64,000 bases of DNA from Pseudohalocynthiibacter aestuariivivens (GTDB lineage: Bacteria; Pseudomonadota; Alphaproteobacteria; Rhodobacterales; Rhodobacteraceae), in the NCBI RefSeq assembly GCF_018457175.1, contig NZ_JAGFNU010000001.1, forward strand, positions 558,001 through 622,000, written 5' to 3'. Of the stretch, positions 38,241 through 46,515 are shown piece by piece. The position numbers and the translations under genes were made by a program. Position 1 is the first letter of the stretch, and each line of letters starts with the position of its first letter. The notes under the pieces are model-generated. The model did no database searches, was not told the origin of the DNA, and saw only the letters and a list, made by a program, of their open reading frames with translations.

Positions 38241-39482
38241 TTACTGACCTGTCTCGGCCACTTCGTTTAATTGATGAATTGAAAGCGCCAGTTTCTGAAT
38301 TTCCTTGCGCAATGGGTTCTTTGCCACGGTTTCCGCCAACGGCAGCCCATGATCACCGGCCTGTGCAACAGGTTTTCCGCCGTCCGGAAGCTGAATTTCG
38401 ATATCGATATCCAGACTTTCTGCAAGGCGTTTCACTCTCGCCTTGCCAGACAAATCGGTGAACTTTGGCGCGCGATTCAGAATGAAACGCAGTTTCTCGA
38501 AAGGCAATTCCTCGGATTTGAGGGCGCGGACCATACGCAGCGCATTTTGAGCTGAACGCATATCAAGCTCGAGCGTCGCAAAGTAAACATGCGCCTGACT
38601 CAGAACCGTTTCTGTCCAACTCACCAAAGTTGAAGGCATGTCAATTACGACATAGTCAAAATTGGTACGTGCGATTTCGACGAGGCGATCAACATCTTGA
38701 GGGCCAATCAGGTCGAGAGGAAGGATTTCCGTGGGAGCTGTCAGAACGTGCAGCTTTTCATTGAAAGTCAAAAGAGCCTGCATGAAGCTGTCGCTGTCAA
38801 TTGCGCTGGTATCAGACAAAAGCTCATAAACAGCTTCGCGACGCGGCAGATCGAGATATGTCGACGTGGTGCCAAACTGAAGGTCGAAGTCGATAAGGCA
38901 AACGCGTGGTGATTTCTCTTTATCAATATTGGCAAGTTCCCAGGCCAAGTTTACCGCGAACGTCGTTGCGCCTGTACCACCAGAGAGCCCGTGAACAGGC
39001 AGGACGACCCCGTTCTTGTCACCGGTCGCTTTCAGCTTGGTTTTCATTTCGTCTGGGACGTTCACCTCGGAACCGAGAGCGCGCATGCGCTCAATCGCTT
39101 CGTGCAATTCTCCGTCTGGCAGAGGGTAGGGGACGAAATCATGTGCGCCCATCCGCAACAATTGGTGTAGCGCAATCGGGCTGACTTCTTCGGCAATCAA
39201 AATAACTTTAATGTCGCGCGCTTTTGCGGTTTTGATCAGTTCACCAATTTCAGTCAGGTTTTCTTCGTCCTGATCATCAATGGCGACTGCAACAAATTCC
39301 AGCGATTCAGCATCGGGCTGTTTCAGGAAGGCAGCGGCGTCTTCGAAACTCAAATCGCCCCAACTTTCACCAAGCTCTGCTTCCATATCCTCGATGAGAA
39401 GATCAAAATTCTGCACGTCCCGCGAAATCGTGCACGCCACGATCGGGGCCAGTTCAGTTTGCAACATTGCACTACTCGTCAT
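38241..39482 (-). CDS. cpaE: Tad localisation ATPase CpaE/TadZ
   Basis: CpaE directs the Tad apparatus to its cellular site. The 413-residue protein has an N-terminal receiver-like domain (about 12-140, with VILIAEEVSPIALHQLLRMGA) that lacks a clear phosphorylation site, then a MinD/ParA-like ATPase domain. The latter starts at the deviant P-loop HGLSGGTGATTFAVNLA (about 164-180), followed by CLIDFDLQFG and YVVIDMPSTL. A 202-base gap with two hairpins separates it from the ompA gene, so it may have its own promoter. Confidence 0.9.
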   Translation of the reverse strand: MTSSAMLQTELAPIVACTISRDVQNFDLLIEDMEAELGESWGDLSFEDAAAFLKQPDAESLEFVAVAIDDQDEENLTEIGELIKTAKARDIKVILIAEEVSPIALHQLLRMGAHDFVPYPLPDGELHEAIERMRALGSEVNVPDEMKTKLKATGDKNGVVLPVHGLSGGTGATTFAVNLAWELANIDKEKSPRVCLIDFDLQFGTTSTYLDLPRREAVYELLSDTSAIDSDSFMQALLTFNEKLHVLTAPTEILPLDLIGPQDVDRLVEIARTNFDYVVIDMPSTLVSWTETVLSQAHVYFATLELDMRSAQNALRMVRALKSEELPFEKLRFILNRAPKFTDLSGKARVKRLAESLDIDIEIQLPDGGKPVAQAGDHGLPLAETVAKNPLRKEIQKLALSIHQLNEVAETGQ

Positions 39483-39574
39483 TGCCTCACGTCCTTTTGC
39501 TTGGGGACGCCAGCGGTTTTAGAGTGTGATTTCAGGTTGTTACTGCTCTAACCCAAATCACTCCGCCGTTGTCC

Positions 39575-39597
39575 GCACGCGACTCACAATCGCGTGC
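39575..39597. repeat. 8-bp inverted repeat upstream of cpaE
   Basis: GCACGCGA at 39575-39582 is matched by TCGCGTGC at 39590-39597 with a seven-base loop. It lies about 95 bases before the cpaE start and has no T-run in either direction. It could be an operator or a structured leader. Confidence 0.4.
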
Positions 39598-39645
39598 ATC
39601 ACACCCATGGAGTGAATTTGACGGGCAATATTGGCAACAATAGGG

Positions 39646-39669
39646 CTAAAAAACCGTAATTATTCGGTT
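39646..39669 (-). terminator. Weak terminator after the ompA gene
   Basis: Read on the minus strand, AACCG pairs with CGGTT across an eight-base AT loop and is followed by a run of T. It lies about 15 bases after the OmpA-family stop codon. The five-pair stem is short, so it may only attenuate transcription between the cpaC-ompA part and the cpaE-to-cpaA part. Confidence 0.4.
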
Positions 39670-39684
39670 ATTTTCTACAGAGCT

Positions 39685-40344
39685 TTACTCTTCAGCCTTG
39701 GCTTGAGATGGCACTGTAATCAAGGTGCTGCGTTCTGTCGCGCTATCAACGTATTCACGATAGACGACTTCAGCGTATTTTCCGTTCAGAACCATTGGGT
39801 TATTTTGAACGAAGCCAGAGACTTGGGTAACTGTGCGTCTGTTACGCCGTTCCGGGTTTGGAGTGGCGATCAGGGGCTGTGTTTCACCCAGCGATGACAC
39901 TGCCTGAAGCCTGCTGCGGTTTACACCGCGACCAACAAGATAACGAACCGCTGCCTGAGCGCGACGCAACCCAAGCGTGCGATTGTAAGCGTCGGAGCCA
40001 ACCAGATCAGTATGACCAAAGACGCGGAACTGAATTTCAGGAAATTGAAGGATCCAATTTGCCTGACGGTTCAACACTTGTTGCGCTTCTGCGTCCAAAG
40101 TTGAGCTGTTAAAGGCAAAATTGATTGTTGACGGGACTTCCGCCTCAAAGCGATGCGCCAAACTTACAGCATAGGAACGCTGCCCGGATTGGATTTGCGT
40201 GTTGTTCATCGTTGTATTGCCGAAGTCGCCGCCATCGATGACGCTGCCTGCTTCGGAATAGAACGAGCCTAGCACGTTTTGTCCGCAACCAGCGACACTT
40301 GCTGTCGCTGCGATGATCAGAATGCTCTTCAAAGGTCCGCGCAT
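39685..40344 (-). CDS. OmpA-family lipoprotein of the Tad cluster
   Basis: A 219-residue precursor with a lipobox VAGC (Cys20), a middle region of about 75 residues, and an OmpA-like peptidoglycan-binding domain (about 80-175) with RVFGHTDLVGSDAYNRTLGLRRAQ. After it comes the short C-terminal region PERRNRRTVTQ. It sits five bases after cpaC and before cpaE, where other Tad loci have CpaD/RcpB, so it may be the wall-anchored pilotin-like partner of the secretin. That role is an inference from position. Confidence 0.85.
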   Translation of the reverse strand: MRGPLKSILIIAATASVAGCGQNVLGSFYSEAGSVIDGGDFGNTTMNNTQIQSGQRSYAVSLAHRFEAEVPSTINFAFNSSTLDAEAQQVLNRQANWILQFPEIQFRVFGHTDLVGSDAYNRTLGLRRAQAAVRYLVGRGVNRSRLQAVSSLGETQPLIATPNPERRNRRTVTQVSGFVQNNPMVLNGKYAEVVYREYVDSATERSTLITVPSQAKAEE

Positions 40345-40348
40345 TGTC

Positions 40349-41710
40349 TTACTCCATCACGTAGCCGTAAGAGCCATCAAAGTCTTGTCTTGCGACTTCT
40401 GCAGCACCGCCGGATTGGTTGGCTTCTCTTGCGACCTGTCCGAAAAGGAAAAGCCCTGCTTCGGTTGGGGGATGTACACGATCAGTCGGCAGAGCGTAGG
40501 CTTCGCCGCGTGTAGGCGTTACCAGATGCGCCGTAACGATAATGACCAACTCAGACTGGTTCCGTTCGTAGTCTGCACTTCTGAACAAAGCTCCCAGTAT
40601 CGGAAGATCGCCCAACCAAGGAACCTGCGAGTTTGTATCGCGGAAGTCATCTTGCAAAAGTCCTGCGATTGCAAAACTTTCGCCATCGCGCAGTTCAACA
40701 GTTGTCGAGGTTTCGCGACGTCTAAATGCGTCGAAGTTACTCGCTGAAGCTCCGCTAGCCGTATCAATGCTGCTTACCGCAGTAAGAAGAGACAGATTGA
40801 TAACATCACCATCAACAACCCTTGGGGTGAAATTTAGCTGGACTCCCAAGGGTTTGTATTCGACCGTTATTACACCGCCCTCTTGAGGGACGGGAATTGG
40901 AATCTCACCACCTGCAAGGAATGTTGCCTCCTGACCGGAAAGTGCTGTCAGGTTCGGCTCTGCCAATGTTCTTACAACGCCGCGAGATTCCAAAGCTTCC
41001 AACAACACAGATAGTTGCGTACTGCCAATGCCGATGCCGATATTTGCTGACCCACCGGCCGTGTTCGCTAAAATTCCGGCACTTGTTCGGCCGAGCCGCA
41101 CGGTGTCACCGCCATTTGAGATATTGATCCCAGCCGTGAGTTCTTTACTAACAGAACGCTGCATTTCAGCGAAACGAACAGACAACATCACTTGTTGTGT
41201 GCCGCCAACGCTCATCAGGTTCGAAACCCGGCCTGGTGCGTAGCGTTCAGCAAGGTCCAATGCGCGATCAAGCCGTGCAATAGAAGAAACAGTGCCTGAC
41301 AACACGATGCCATCATTTGCTGTGCGAACTTCGACACGTTCGCCCGGCAAAATCTGACGCAGGCGTTCCTTGAACTCTGCAACATCCGGTGTGACATGCA
41401 CTTCCACGTTGGTGATCAACCGCCCGTCGCCACCCAGAAGCGTCAGAGTCGTGCGCCCGGGCAGTTTGCCCAGCACATATATAGTGCGATCTGACAGGGT
41501 AGAGATGTCTGCGATCCCCGGATTTGCGATTGATAGTTCCGCAAACGGTGTGTCGCTTTCAACAACGACTGCCCGATTCATGGGAACGTTAAGCGCACTT
41601 GATGGCGCGCCTCGCATCACCTGAAGCGTTTCCGCGCTGGTGCTTGTTACGTTAGCCGTACTTACGGCAAGGCCCAAAAGGGCCGCCTTCATAAATGTTT
41701 TATATATCAT
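40349..41710 (-). CDS. cpaC: Tad outer-membrane secretin CpaC/RcpA
   Basis: A 453-residue secretin of the type II/III secretion superfamily that forms the outer-membrane channel of the Tad pilus. It has a signal peptide (about 1-26, ending TSAE), an N-terminal pilus-formation (BON-like) region, the N-domain with VMLSVRFAEMQRS, and the secretin core with EPNLTALSGQEATFLAGGEIPIPVP and WLGDLPILGALFRS. I start it at ATG 41710 because GGAGAGG lies about nine bases upstream; a longer frame from 41743 has no such site. It is the first gene of the visible Tad cluster; cpaB and flp, usually upstream, are missing. Confidence 0.92.
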   Translation of the reverse strand: MIYKTFMKAALLGLAVSTANVTSTSAETLQVMRGAPSSALNVPMNRAVVVESDTPFAELSIANPGIADISTLSDRTIYVLGKLPGRTTLTLLGGDGRLITNVEVHVTPDVAEFKERLRQILPGERVEVRTANDGIVLSGTVSSIARLDRALDLAERYAPGRVSNLMSVGGTQQVMLSVRFAEMQRSVSKELTAGINISNGGDTVRLGRTSAGILANTAGGSANIGIGIGSTQLSVLLEALESRGVVRTLAEPNLTALSGQEATFLAGGEIPIPVPQEGGVITVEYKPLGVQLNFTPRVVDGDVINLSLLTAVSSIDTASGASASNFDAFRRRETSTTVELRDGESFAIAGLLQDDFRDTNSQVPWLGDLPILGALFRSADYERNQSELVIIVTAHLVTPTRGEAYALPTDRVHPPTEAGLFLFGQVAREANQSGGAAEVARQDFDGSYGYVME

Positions 41711-41897
41711 TGTGATCCAGCCTCTCCGATCACTACTGCTCACAGGTCTGTATTGCCCGTTTGAAAGTCAACATGCAGGAAAGCTGGATTTATTGCAAGA
41801 ATCAAACGCTTGGGGGTGGGTGCTTATGTGGATAACTCGCAACACAACGCTATCTGTAGCCTAATGCACGTTTAAGTGTACCATATCAGGTAGCGAA

Positions 41898-42038
41898 TTA
41901 ATGCATGTCTAAAAGGTGCTGCAGCACGGGGTCGGGGATCTCTTGTTTCTTACGGTCCCAATCTGTCCCATTGTTTAGTGAATCCAAAAGGTTCACTAAA
42001 ATTAGGCGTTCCAAGCTATTCGACGTTGTTTCATACAA
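41898..42038 (-). CDS. Candidate 46-residue small ORF or gene remnant
   Basis: The reverse strand reads from a possible TTG at 42038, giving YETTSNSLERLILVN and ending TDWDRKKQEIPDPVLQHL. The composition is protein-like (amphipathic helix then charged, proline-containing tail), unlike the neighbouring random frames. The reading frame stays open further upstream, but without an obvious start codon and ribosome site. I do not recognise a family. It is either a small gene or the 3' end of a decayed gene. Confidence 0.3.
   Translation of the reverse strand: MYETTSNSLERLILVNLLDSLNNGTDWDRKKQEIPDPVLQHLLDMH
41974..42000. repeat. 9-bp perfect inverted repeat
   Basis: TTTAGTGAA at 41974-41982 and TTCACTAAA at 41992-42000 flank a nine-base centre that itself contains CC and GG able to pair. 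It falls inside the candidate small frame on the minus strand. There is no T-run, so an operator-like or RNA-structure role is as likely as termination. Confidence 0.4.
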
Positions 42039-42545
42039 TCCTATACTGATGGGTGGATGTTCAGGTGGGCACGAACGCGAGAATTTCAAAAGTTTTCCTT
42101 TGGTAAGATTGAAAACGCATTTCGGGAAAAAATTCCAAAGGTGGTGGCCTCTTGTTGCATAAACGTGAAGACGGTGGAGCAGAATAGTTCCTTCGCGTTT
42201 CAATTAGTGGTCAGCGCAGAGATATGGGCATGGGTGGGTTAACTGATGTAAGACTCAAAGAAGAGCGTTAGGTGGTTGACAAGTGGTGAGCGGTTGTGGG
42301 TTCAGGCATCTGAATGTTTTTCGAACGCAACCTCGGACAGTACCAATCCGGTTCCTGATTGATGCACATCAATGCCCTGGCAGTCACCTTTATCTATAAA
42401 CAATGTGATTGGAGTAGCGCGCATCGAAACTGCTGTGCGCGGGTGCGCAGTTGTTAATGTTGGACTCGCGCCATTCGCGATTTGGCCAACGTACGGTGGC
42501 TGATGCAAATGCTGGTGAAGCTACGCTCTAGGAATGGAGAACCCT

Positions 42546-43562
42546 ATGATCCGCACTATTATAACCCCTATTGATGGTTCTGTGCATGCGCAGATGGCAT
42601 TGGACCTTAGTACAGAACTCGCGGTGAAATACGACGCTCGGTTAGTTTTGCTGCATGTCGTTACTCATGACGACAACATTCCGGAAGATCTCTACGATGC
42701 GGCAGCACGCGAGCTCATGGCGGCAGAAACTGGGCCCGCCGCGGGTCCGGTACGCCGCTCAAAAGTTCTGGAACACATCGGAAATACACTCTTGCGGAAG
42801 GCGCAGGATCTCGCCAAGCGTAAAGGTGTCAAAAACGTCGAGACTGTCATCGACCTAGGCGAAGCAAGCAAGCGGATCCTCCACCATGCAGAGAACATGT
42901 CTGCGGACCTCATCATCATGGGCAGTCGTGGTTTCGGTAGACTCAAAGGGCTTGTTCTGGGGAGCGTCTCGCACAACGTCTTCCATCTCGCTCCCTGTTC
43001 CTGTGTTACGGTTCACCATACAGATGGGAAGTCGGAATACGATGGAATCAAAAGCATTCTGGTGCCGACAGATGGCTCGGATCACGCGGATAAGGCGGTT
43101 GAACTTGCCAGCGACATTGCTGCCAAGCTAGGAGTAAAGCTATCGCTTGTTTATGTCATGTCCCGTGGGCCGTCACTGGAGAATCTTCGTGACTCTATCG
43201 ACATGGCACAGCTCAGTGAGAGCGCCCGTAACGAACTTGACCCCGCGAAACATCCGATCGCCGAACATGTGAGCGCCGCCGTCATTCCGCCGGTTATTTC
43301 AAAAGAGGTGCTCAATGAAATAGGTGAACAGATTCTCGCGCGCGGACAAAGAACTGCCGTGGAAAAAGGCGTTAAATCTCTGAATGTGGTGTTGATAGAC
43401 GGCGATCCGGCCCGCAAGATCGTACAAGTTGCCAAGCGCGAGAAGGCGGATTTGATTGCCATGGGCAGTCGCGGTCTCGGTGGGGCTGAAAGCCTTCTCT
43501 CAGGTAGTGTGTCTTACAAGGTGAATCACGCTGCGCCCTGTAGCTGCCTGATCGTACGCTGA
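42546..43562 (+). CDS. Tandem universal stress protein (two UspA domains)
   Basis: A 338-residue cytosolic protein made of two UspA domains (about 1-155 and 166-338). Each ends in the ATP-binding pattern G-x2-G-x9-G-S: GSRGFGRLKGLVLGSVSHNV in the first and GSRGLGGAESLLSGSVSYKV in the second, so both halves probably bind nucleotide. Each begins with the I-TPIDGS or ILVPTDGSDHA beta strand. I start at ATG 42546 with GGAGA five bases upstream; ATG 42534 is closer to its own AGGA. Tandem UspA proteins are linked to stress and low oxygen; the trigger here is unknown. Confidence 0.88.
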   Translation: MIRTIITPIDGSVHAQMALDLSTELAVKYDARLVLLHVVTHDDNIPEDLYDAAARELMAAETGPAAGPVRRSKVLEHIGNTLLRKAQDLAKRKGVKNVETVIDLGEASKRILHHAENMSADLIIMGSRGFGRLKGLVLGSVSHNVFHLAPCSCVTVHHTDGKSEYDGIKSILVPTDGSDHADKAVELASDIAAKLGVKLSLVYVMSRGPSLENLRDSIDMAQLSESARNELDPAKHPIAEHVSAAVIPPVISKEVLNEIGEQILARGQRTAVEKGVKSLNVVLIDGDPARKIVQVAKREKADLIAMGSRGLGGAESLLSGSVSYKVNHAAPCSCLIVR

Positions 43563-43666
43563 CGACTTTCGCTGTGGTCCCTGAGATGTTCCAAAGAGGT
43601 CATGTTAGTTTTTAAGAACTTAGGGACGCAGCAAAAAACAGACTAAATCGAGAATGGTCAAAAGAG

Positions 43667-43692
43667 AGAGGGGCAGGTTAACCTGCCCCTCT
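43667..43692. terminator. Bidirectional terminator between usp and BCCT genes
   Basis: AGAGGGGCAGGTT and AACCTGCCCCTCT form a perfect 13-base palindrome-like stem. On the minus strand it is followed by CTCTTTTG, which suits termination of the carrier gene; on the plus strand by TTATCGTTT. It lies in the convergent gap, 104 bases after the universal stress gene. Confidence 0.8.
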
Positions 43693-43719
43693 TATCGTTT
43701 CAAAGATCACCTGCAATGT

Positions 43720-45321
43720 TTATCGGTTCAGGAACTCCAGATCGTATTTGTCCTCAACATCCGGCACCGGGTGCTCGTCGTGCAGGGCTTTGACAATGCC
43801 GTAGATCATAAACAACAAGATCACAGCAATCGGTAATCCAGCAACGATCGACGCTGTCTGAAGCGCACTTAGCCCCCCTGCCAGCATCAGAACCCCGGCA
43901 ACGACACCTGATGTAATGCCCCAGAAAACCCGGAATTTCACAGGTGGGTGCTCATCGCCCATCGACAGCATCGTGCACATCACAAGCGTGCCCGAGTCAG
44001 ACGAGGTGACAAACCACGAGATCAGCAAGATCGTGATCAGAACAGTGATCGGGTAGACCAACCATGCATATCCAAAACCGGCTACGGTCTGGAACACACC
44101 CGAGGCGTAGTCATTGTTGACCGCATCCACGACGCCAGCATCGTAAAACAGATCAACACCCGCTGCGGCGCCTCCGAATACACCCATCCACAGCATTACG
44201 ACTGAGGTTGGGATCAGCAAAACGCAATAGCAAAACTGTCGAATTGTCCGGCCTTTGGATACGCGGGCAATGAACAGCCCTACAAAGGGGCACCACGCAA
44301 TCCACCAGCCCCAATAGAAGATAGTCCACCAGCTTTGCCATAGGTTTTCTGGATCGCCATTGATCCAGAAACCCATCGGAATGACGTTCCACAGGTATTC
44401 GCCAAAGCCGGTAATAGTAACGCCCAACAAAAAGGCGGTTGGACCTAGAATTATGAACAATATCAGCAGGCCGATACTGGCCATGACGTTAGCCTCAGAG
44501 AGGATACGCACGCCTTTGCCAACACCAGAAGCGGCAGATGCCGTTCCAAGACAGGTGATGATGGCTACCAGGATCAATTGGTTCGTCTGAGTGTTAGACA
44601 TCCAGCCAAGATTTTCCAGACCGGCGGCAATCGGCGTAACGCCCAGGCCTAACGAAGTGGCTAAACCAAAAATCGTGCCAAAAACGCCAATCAGGTCTAC
44701 AAGATGCCCCCAGGGACCATAGATCCGTTCCTTTAGTACAGGATAGAGCGCCGTGCGCAGGGTTAGCGGCAGATCGTGTCGGTACGAGAAATATGCTAAG
44801 CTGAGCCCGACAAGCACGTAAAGCGCCCAGCCATGAAACCCCCAATGAAAATTGGTGATAGTCACCGCAGAAACGGCTGCATCGACTGTACCGGGTTCAA
44901 TGCCAGCACGTGTCAAAAAGGGGCTGCCCTGGATGTGGAACATCGGTTCCGCGACGCCCCAGTAGATCAGTCCTGAGCCGAGGCCCGCACTGAAGAGCAT
45001 GCAAATCCAGGAGAATGTCGAGAAATCTGGCTCGTCATCGTCTTTGCCCAGTTTTACGTCACCGAAGCGGCTGATCATCAGCCAGAACACAAAGAACAGG
45101 GCGACATTGACCACCACCACATAGAACCAGTCCAGGCTGTTGATAATGAAATCCTTGCCCGTGGCGAATATTGCGCTGGAGGCTTCGACATCGCGGATCG
45201 TGAAGATCACAAAGCCAAGGATCATCACCATCGAGGCGATGCCCATTATTGGGTTCATTCCCTTGAACAGCCCGGACTTTGCAACCAGATTGTCAGGTCG
45301 AATTGTTTTTTCGATACTCAT
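43720..45321 (-). CDS. BCCT-family transporter (betaine/choline/carnitine type)
   Basis: A 533-residue carrier with about twelve membrane helices. Family marks are the glycine-rich stretch SAGLGSGLIYWGVAEPMFH in an early helix, FHWGFHGWALYVLVGL, and the signature WWIAWCPFVGLFIARVSKGRTIRQF in the helix that lines the substrate site. Members move glycine betaine, choline, carnitine, taurine or DMSP, driven by sodium or protons. The substrate is not readable from sequence. It lies 30 bases downstream of a periplasmic binding protein gene on the same strand, an unusual pairing because BCCT carriers work alone. Confidence 0.9.
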   Translation of the reverse strand: MSIEKTIRPDNLVAKSGLFKGMNPIMGIASMVMILGFVIFTIRDVEASSAIFATGKDFIINSLDWFYVVVVNVALFFVFWLMISRFGDVKLGKDDDEPDFSTFSWICMLFSAGLGSGLIYWGVAEPMFHIQGSPFLTRAGIEPGTVDAAVSAVTITNFHWGFHGWALYVLVGLSLAYFSYRHDLPLTLRTALYPVLKERIYGPWGHLVDLIGVFGTIFGLATSLGLGVTPIAAGLENLGWMSNTQTNQLILVAIITCLGTASAASGVGKGVRILSEANVMASIGLLILFIILGPTAFLLGVTITGFGEYLWNVIPMGFWINGDPENLWQSWWTIFYWGWWIAWCPFVGLFIARVSKGRTIRQFCYCVLLIPTSVVMLWMGVFGGAAAGVDLFYDAGVVDAVNNDYASGVFQTVAGFGYAWLVYPITVLITILLISWFVTSSDSGTLVMCTMLSMGDEHPPVKFRVFWGITSGVVAGVLMLAGGLSALQTASIVAGLPIAVILLFMIYGIVKALHDEHPVPDVEDKYDLEFLNR

Positions 45322-45351
45322 TTCAAATCCTCTTTGTCCTGTTGTCCCGGC

Positions 45352-46515
45352 TTAGCGGGTTGAACCCGCTGCACCTTGGCGTGCAGACGTCGAGAGCCAT
45401 GCCCGAAACGCTTCTTCAAGACGCGCGTGGTTGCGCGCCCACCACTCAGCATCAGACATTATGTGTACATTGTCCTCGTAGGCGGGGCCGTTTGGTATTT
45501 GGCCCAGAATCTCGTCGGACAAAAGCGCCAGAGAAGATGTACGTGTTGGACCGTTGGGAAGGTGCGAGACCATATTGGCCAAAGATTCGGAACTGCTGGC
45601 GTAGCGAATGAATTCGATGGCCTCTTCTTTGTAGCGACTGCCCTTGGGGATACCGAACAGATCCAACTCGATTACACGACCATCCCAGTTGATCGCAAAA
45701 TCAGCATTTTCCTCCTGAGATGCGACTGCACCAGTTGTGGCCCAGATCGATGACATCGCCACTTCGCCAGAATTCAATAGACGGACAGGTTCACGACCGC
45801 TTACCCAGATTTCCAGCCCAGACTTAATCGCATCCATTTTTTTGAGTGCACGTGAAACCCCGTCTTCAGTCTCCAAAGTTGAATACACATCTTCACGGGC
45901 CACGCCGTCTGCCATAAGCGCCCATTCCATGATTACGGTTGGGTCGTTGCGGATCGCCCGCGCGCCGGGATAGGTGTCAGTGTCGAAGAAATCGGCAATA
46001 CTTGTCGGTGGGTTTTCAGGGAATGCTGTTTTGCTGTGCGCAAATGCAGTCGCCCAGACAATGACGCCTACTCCGCAATCATTCAAAGCACCTTCTAGAA
46101 AATCATCACTTGCCGGTGTGCCGTCTGCGCCTGCGGGAAGATCGATACCTGAAAGGTTCTCTAGCAAACCTTCATTGCAGGCGCGTAGGGAATCTGCCTG
46201 AGTCAAATCGACGACATCCCAGATGACATTGGCACTTTCGACCTGATCACGGATTTCAGCAATGCCACCATTATAATGTTCAACATTAACCCGGCTTCCG
46301 CTCGCCTCTTCATAGGGGCGAACAAAACCCAGCATCTGGCTGCGCATATACGGGCCCGTCCAGGAGGTGAATGTAATTTCCGGTGCTGCGACAGCGACTG
46401 TGGCATCGGAATCTGGCGCTTCCTGCGCCCATGCATTGCTTAATGGCACTGTCAGAAAGAGCGCCGCCAACACGGCTTTGCGTCCCCCCGAAAAACTGTT
46501 TCGATAAAGGTTCAT
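45352..46515 (-). CDS. Orphan extracellular solute-binding protein, polyamine (PotD/PotF) type
   Basis: A 387-residue precursor with a signal peptide (about 1-30, cleavage after AWA, no lipobox). The mature part matches family 1 binding proteins of spermidine/putrescine ABC importers: EITFTSWTGPYMRSQMLGFV, NVEHYNGGIAEIRDQV, VWDVVDLTQADSLRACNEGL and FGIPKGSRYKEEAIEFIRYA. No ATPase or permease is in the neighbourhood. It is followed on the same strand by a BCCT carrier. It may serve a distant importer or act as a sensor; the ligand could be a polyamine or a quaternary amine. Confidence 0.85.
   Translation of the reverse strand: MNLYRNSFSGGRKAVLAALFLTVPLSNAWAQEAPDSDATVAVAAPEITFTSWTGPYMRSQMLGFVRPYEEASGSRVNVEHYNGGIAEIRDQVESANVIWDVVDLTQADSLRACNEGLLENLSGIDLPAGADGTPASDDFLEGALNDCGVGVIVWATAFAHSKTAFPENPPTSIADFFDTDTYPGARAIRNDPTVIMEWALMADGVAREDVYSTLETEDGVSRALKKMDAIKSGLEIWVSGREPVRLLNSGEVAMSSIWATTGAVASQEENADFAINWDGRVIELDLFGIPKGSRYKEEAIEFIRYASSSESLANMVSHLPNGPTRTSSLALLSDEILGQIPNGPAYEDNVHIMSDAEWWARNHARLEEAFRAWLSTSARQGAAGSTR

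Larger units (their letters stand above)
41711..42545. other. 835-base gap upstream of cpaC without a clear gene
   Basis: This stretch lies between the secretin gene and the universal stress gene. I see no frame with convincing coding character of normal length. It holds the candidate small minus-strand frame at 41898-42038 with an inverted repeat, and another short minus-strand frame (MRATPITLFIDKGD..., 42302-42424) without a ribosome site, which may be a gene remnant. The cpaC promoter should lie just above 41710. Flp and CpaB genes would be expected about here in a complete Tad locus. Confidence 0.5.

Noticed and set aside
42302-42508. A 68-codon minus-strand frame before the universal stress gene
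   Set aside because: The inner part looks slightly protein-like but there is no ribosome site and no match to a family; kept only as a note in the gap entry.
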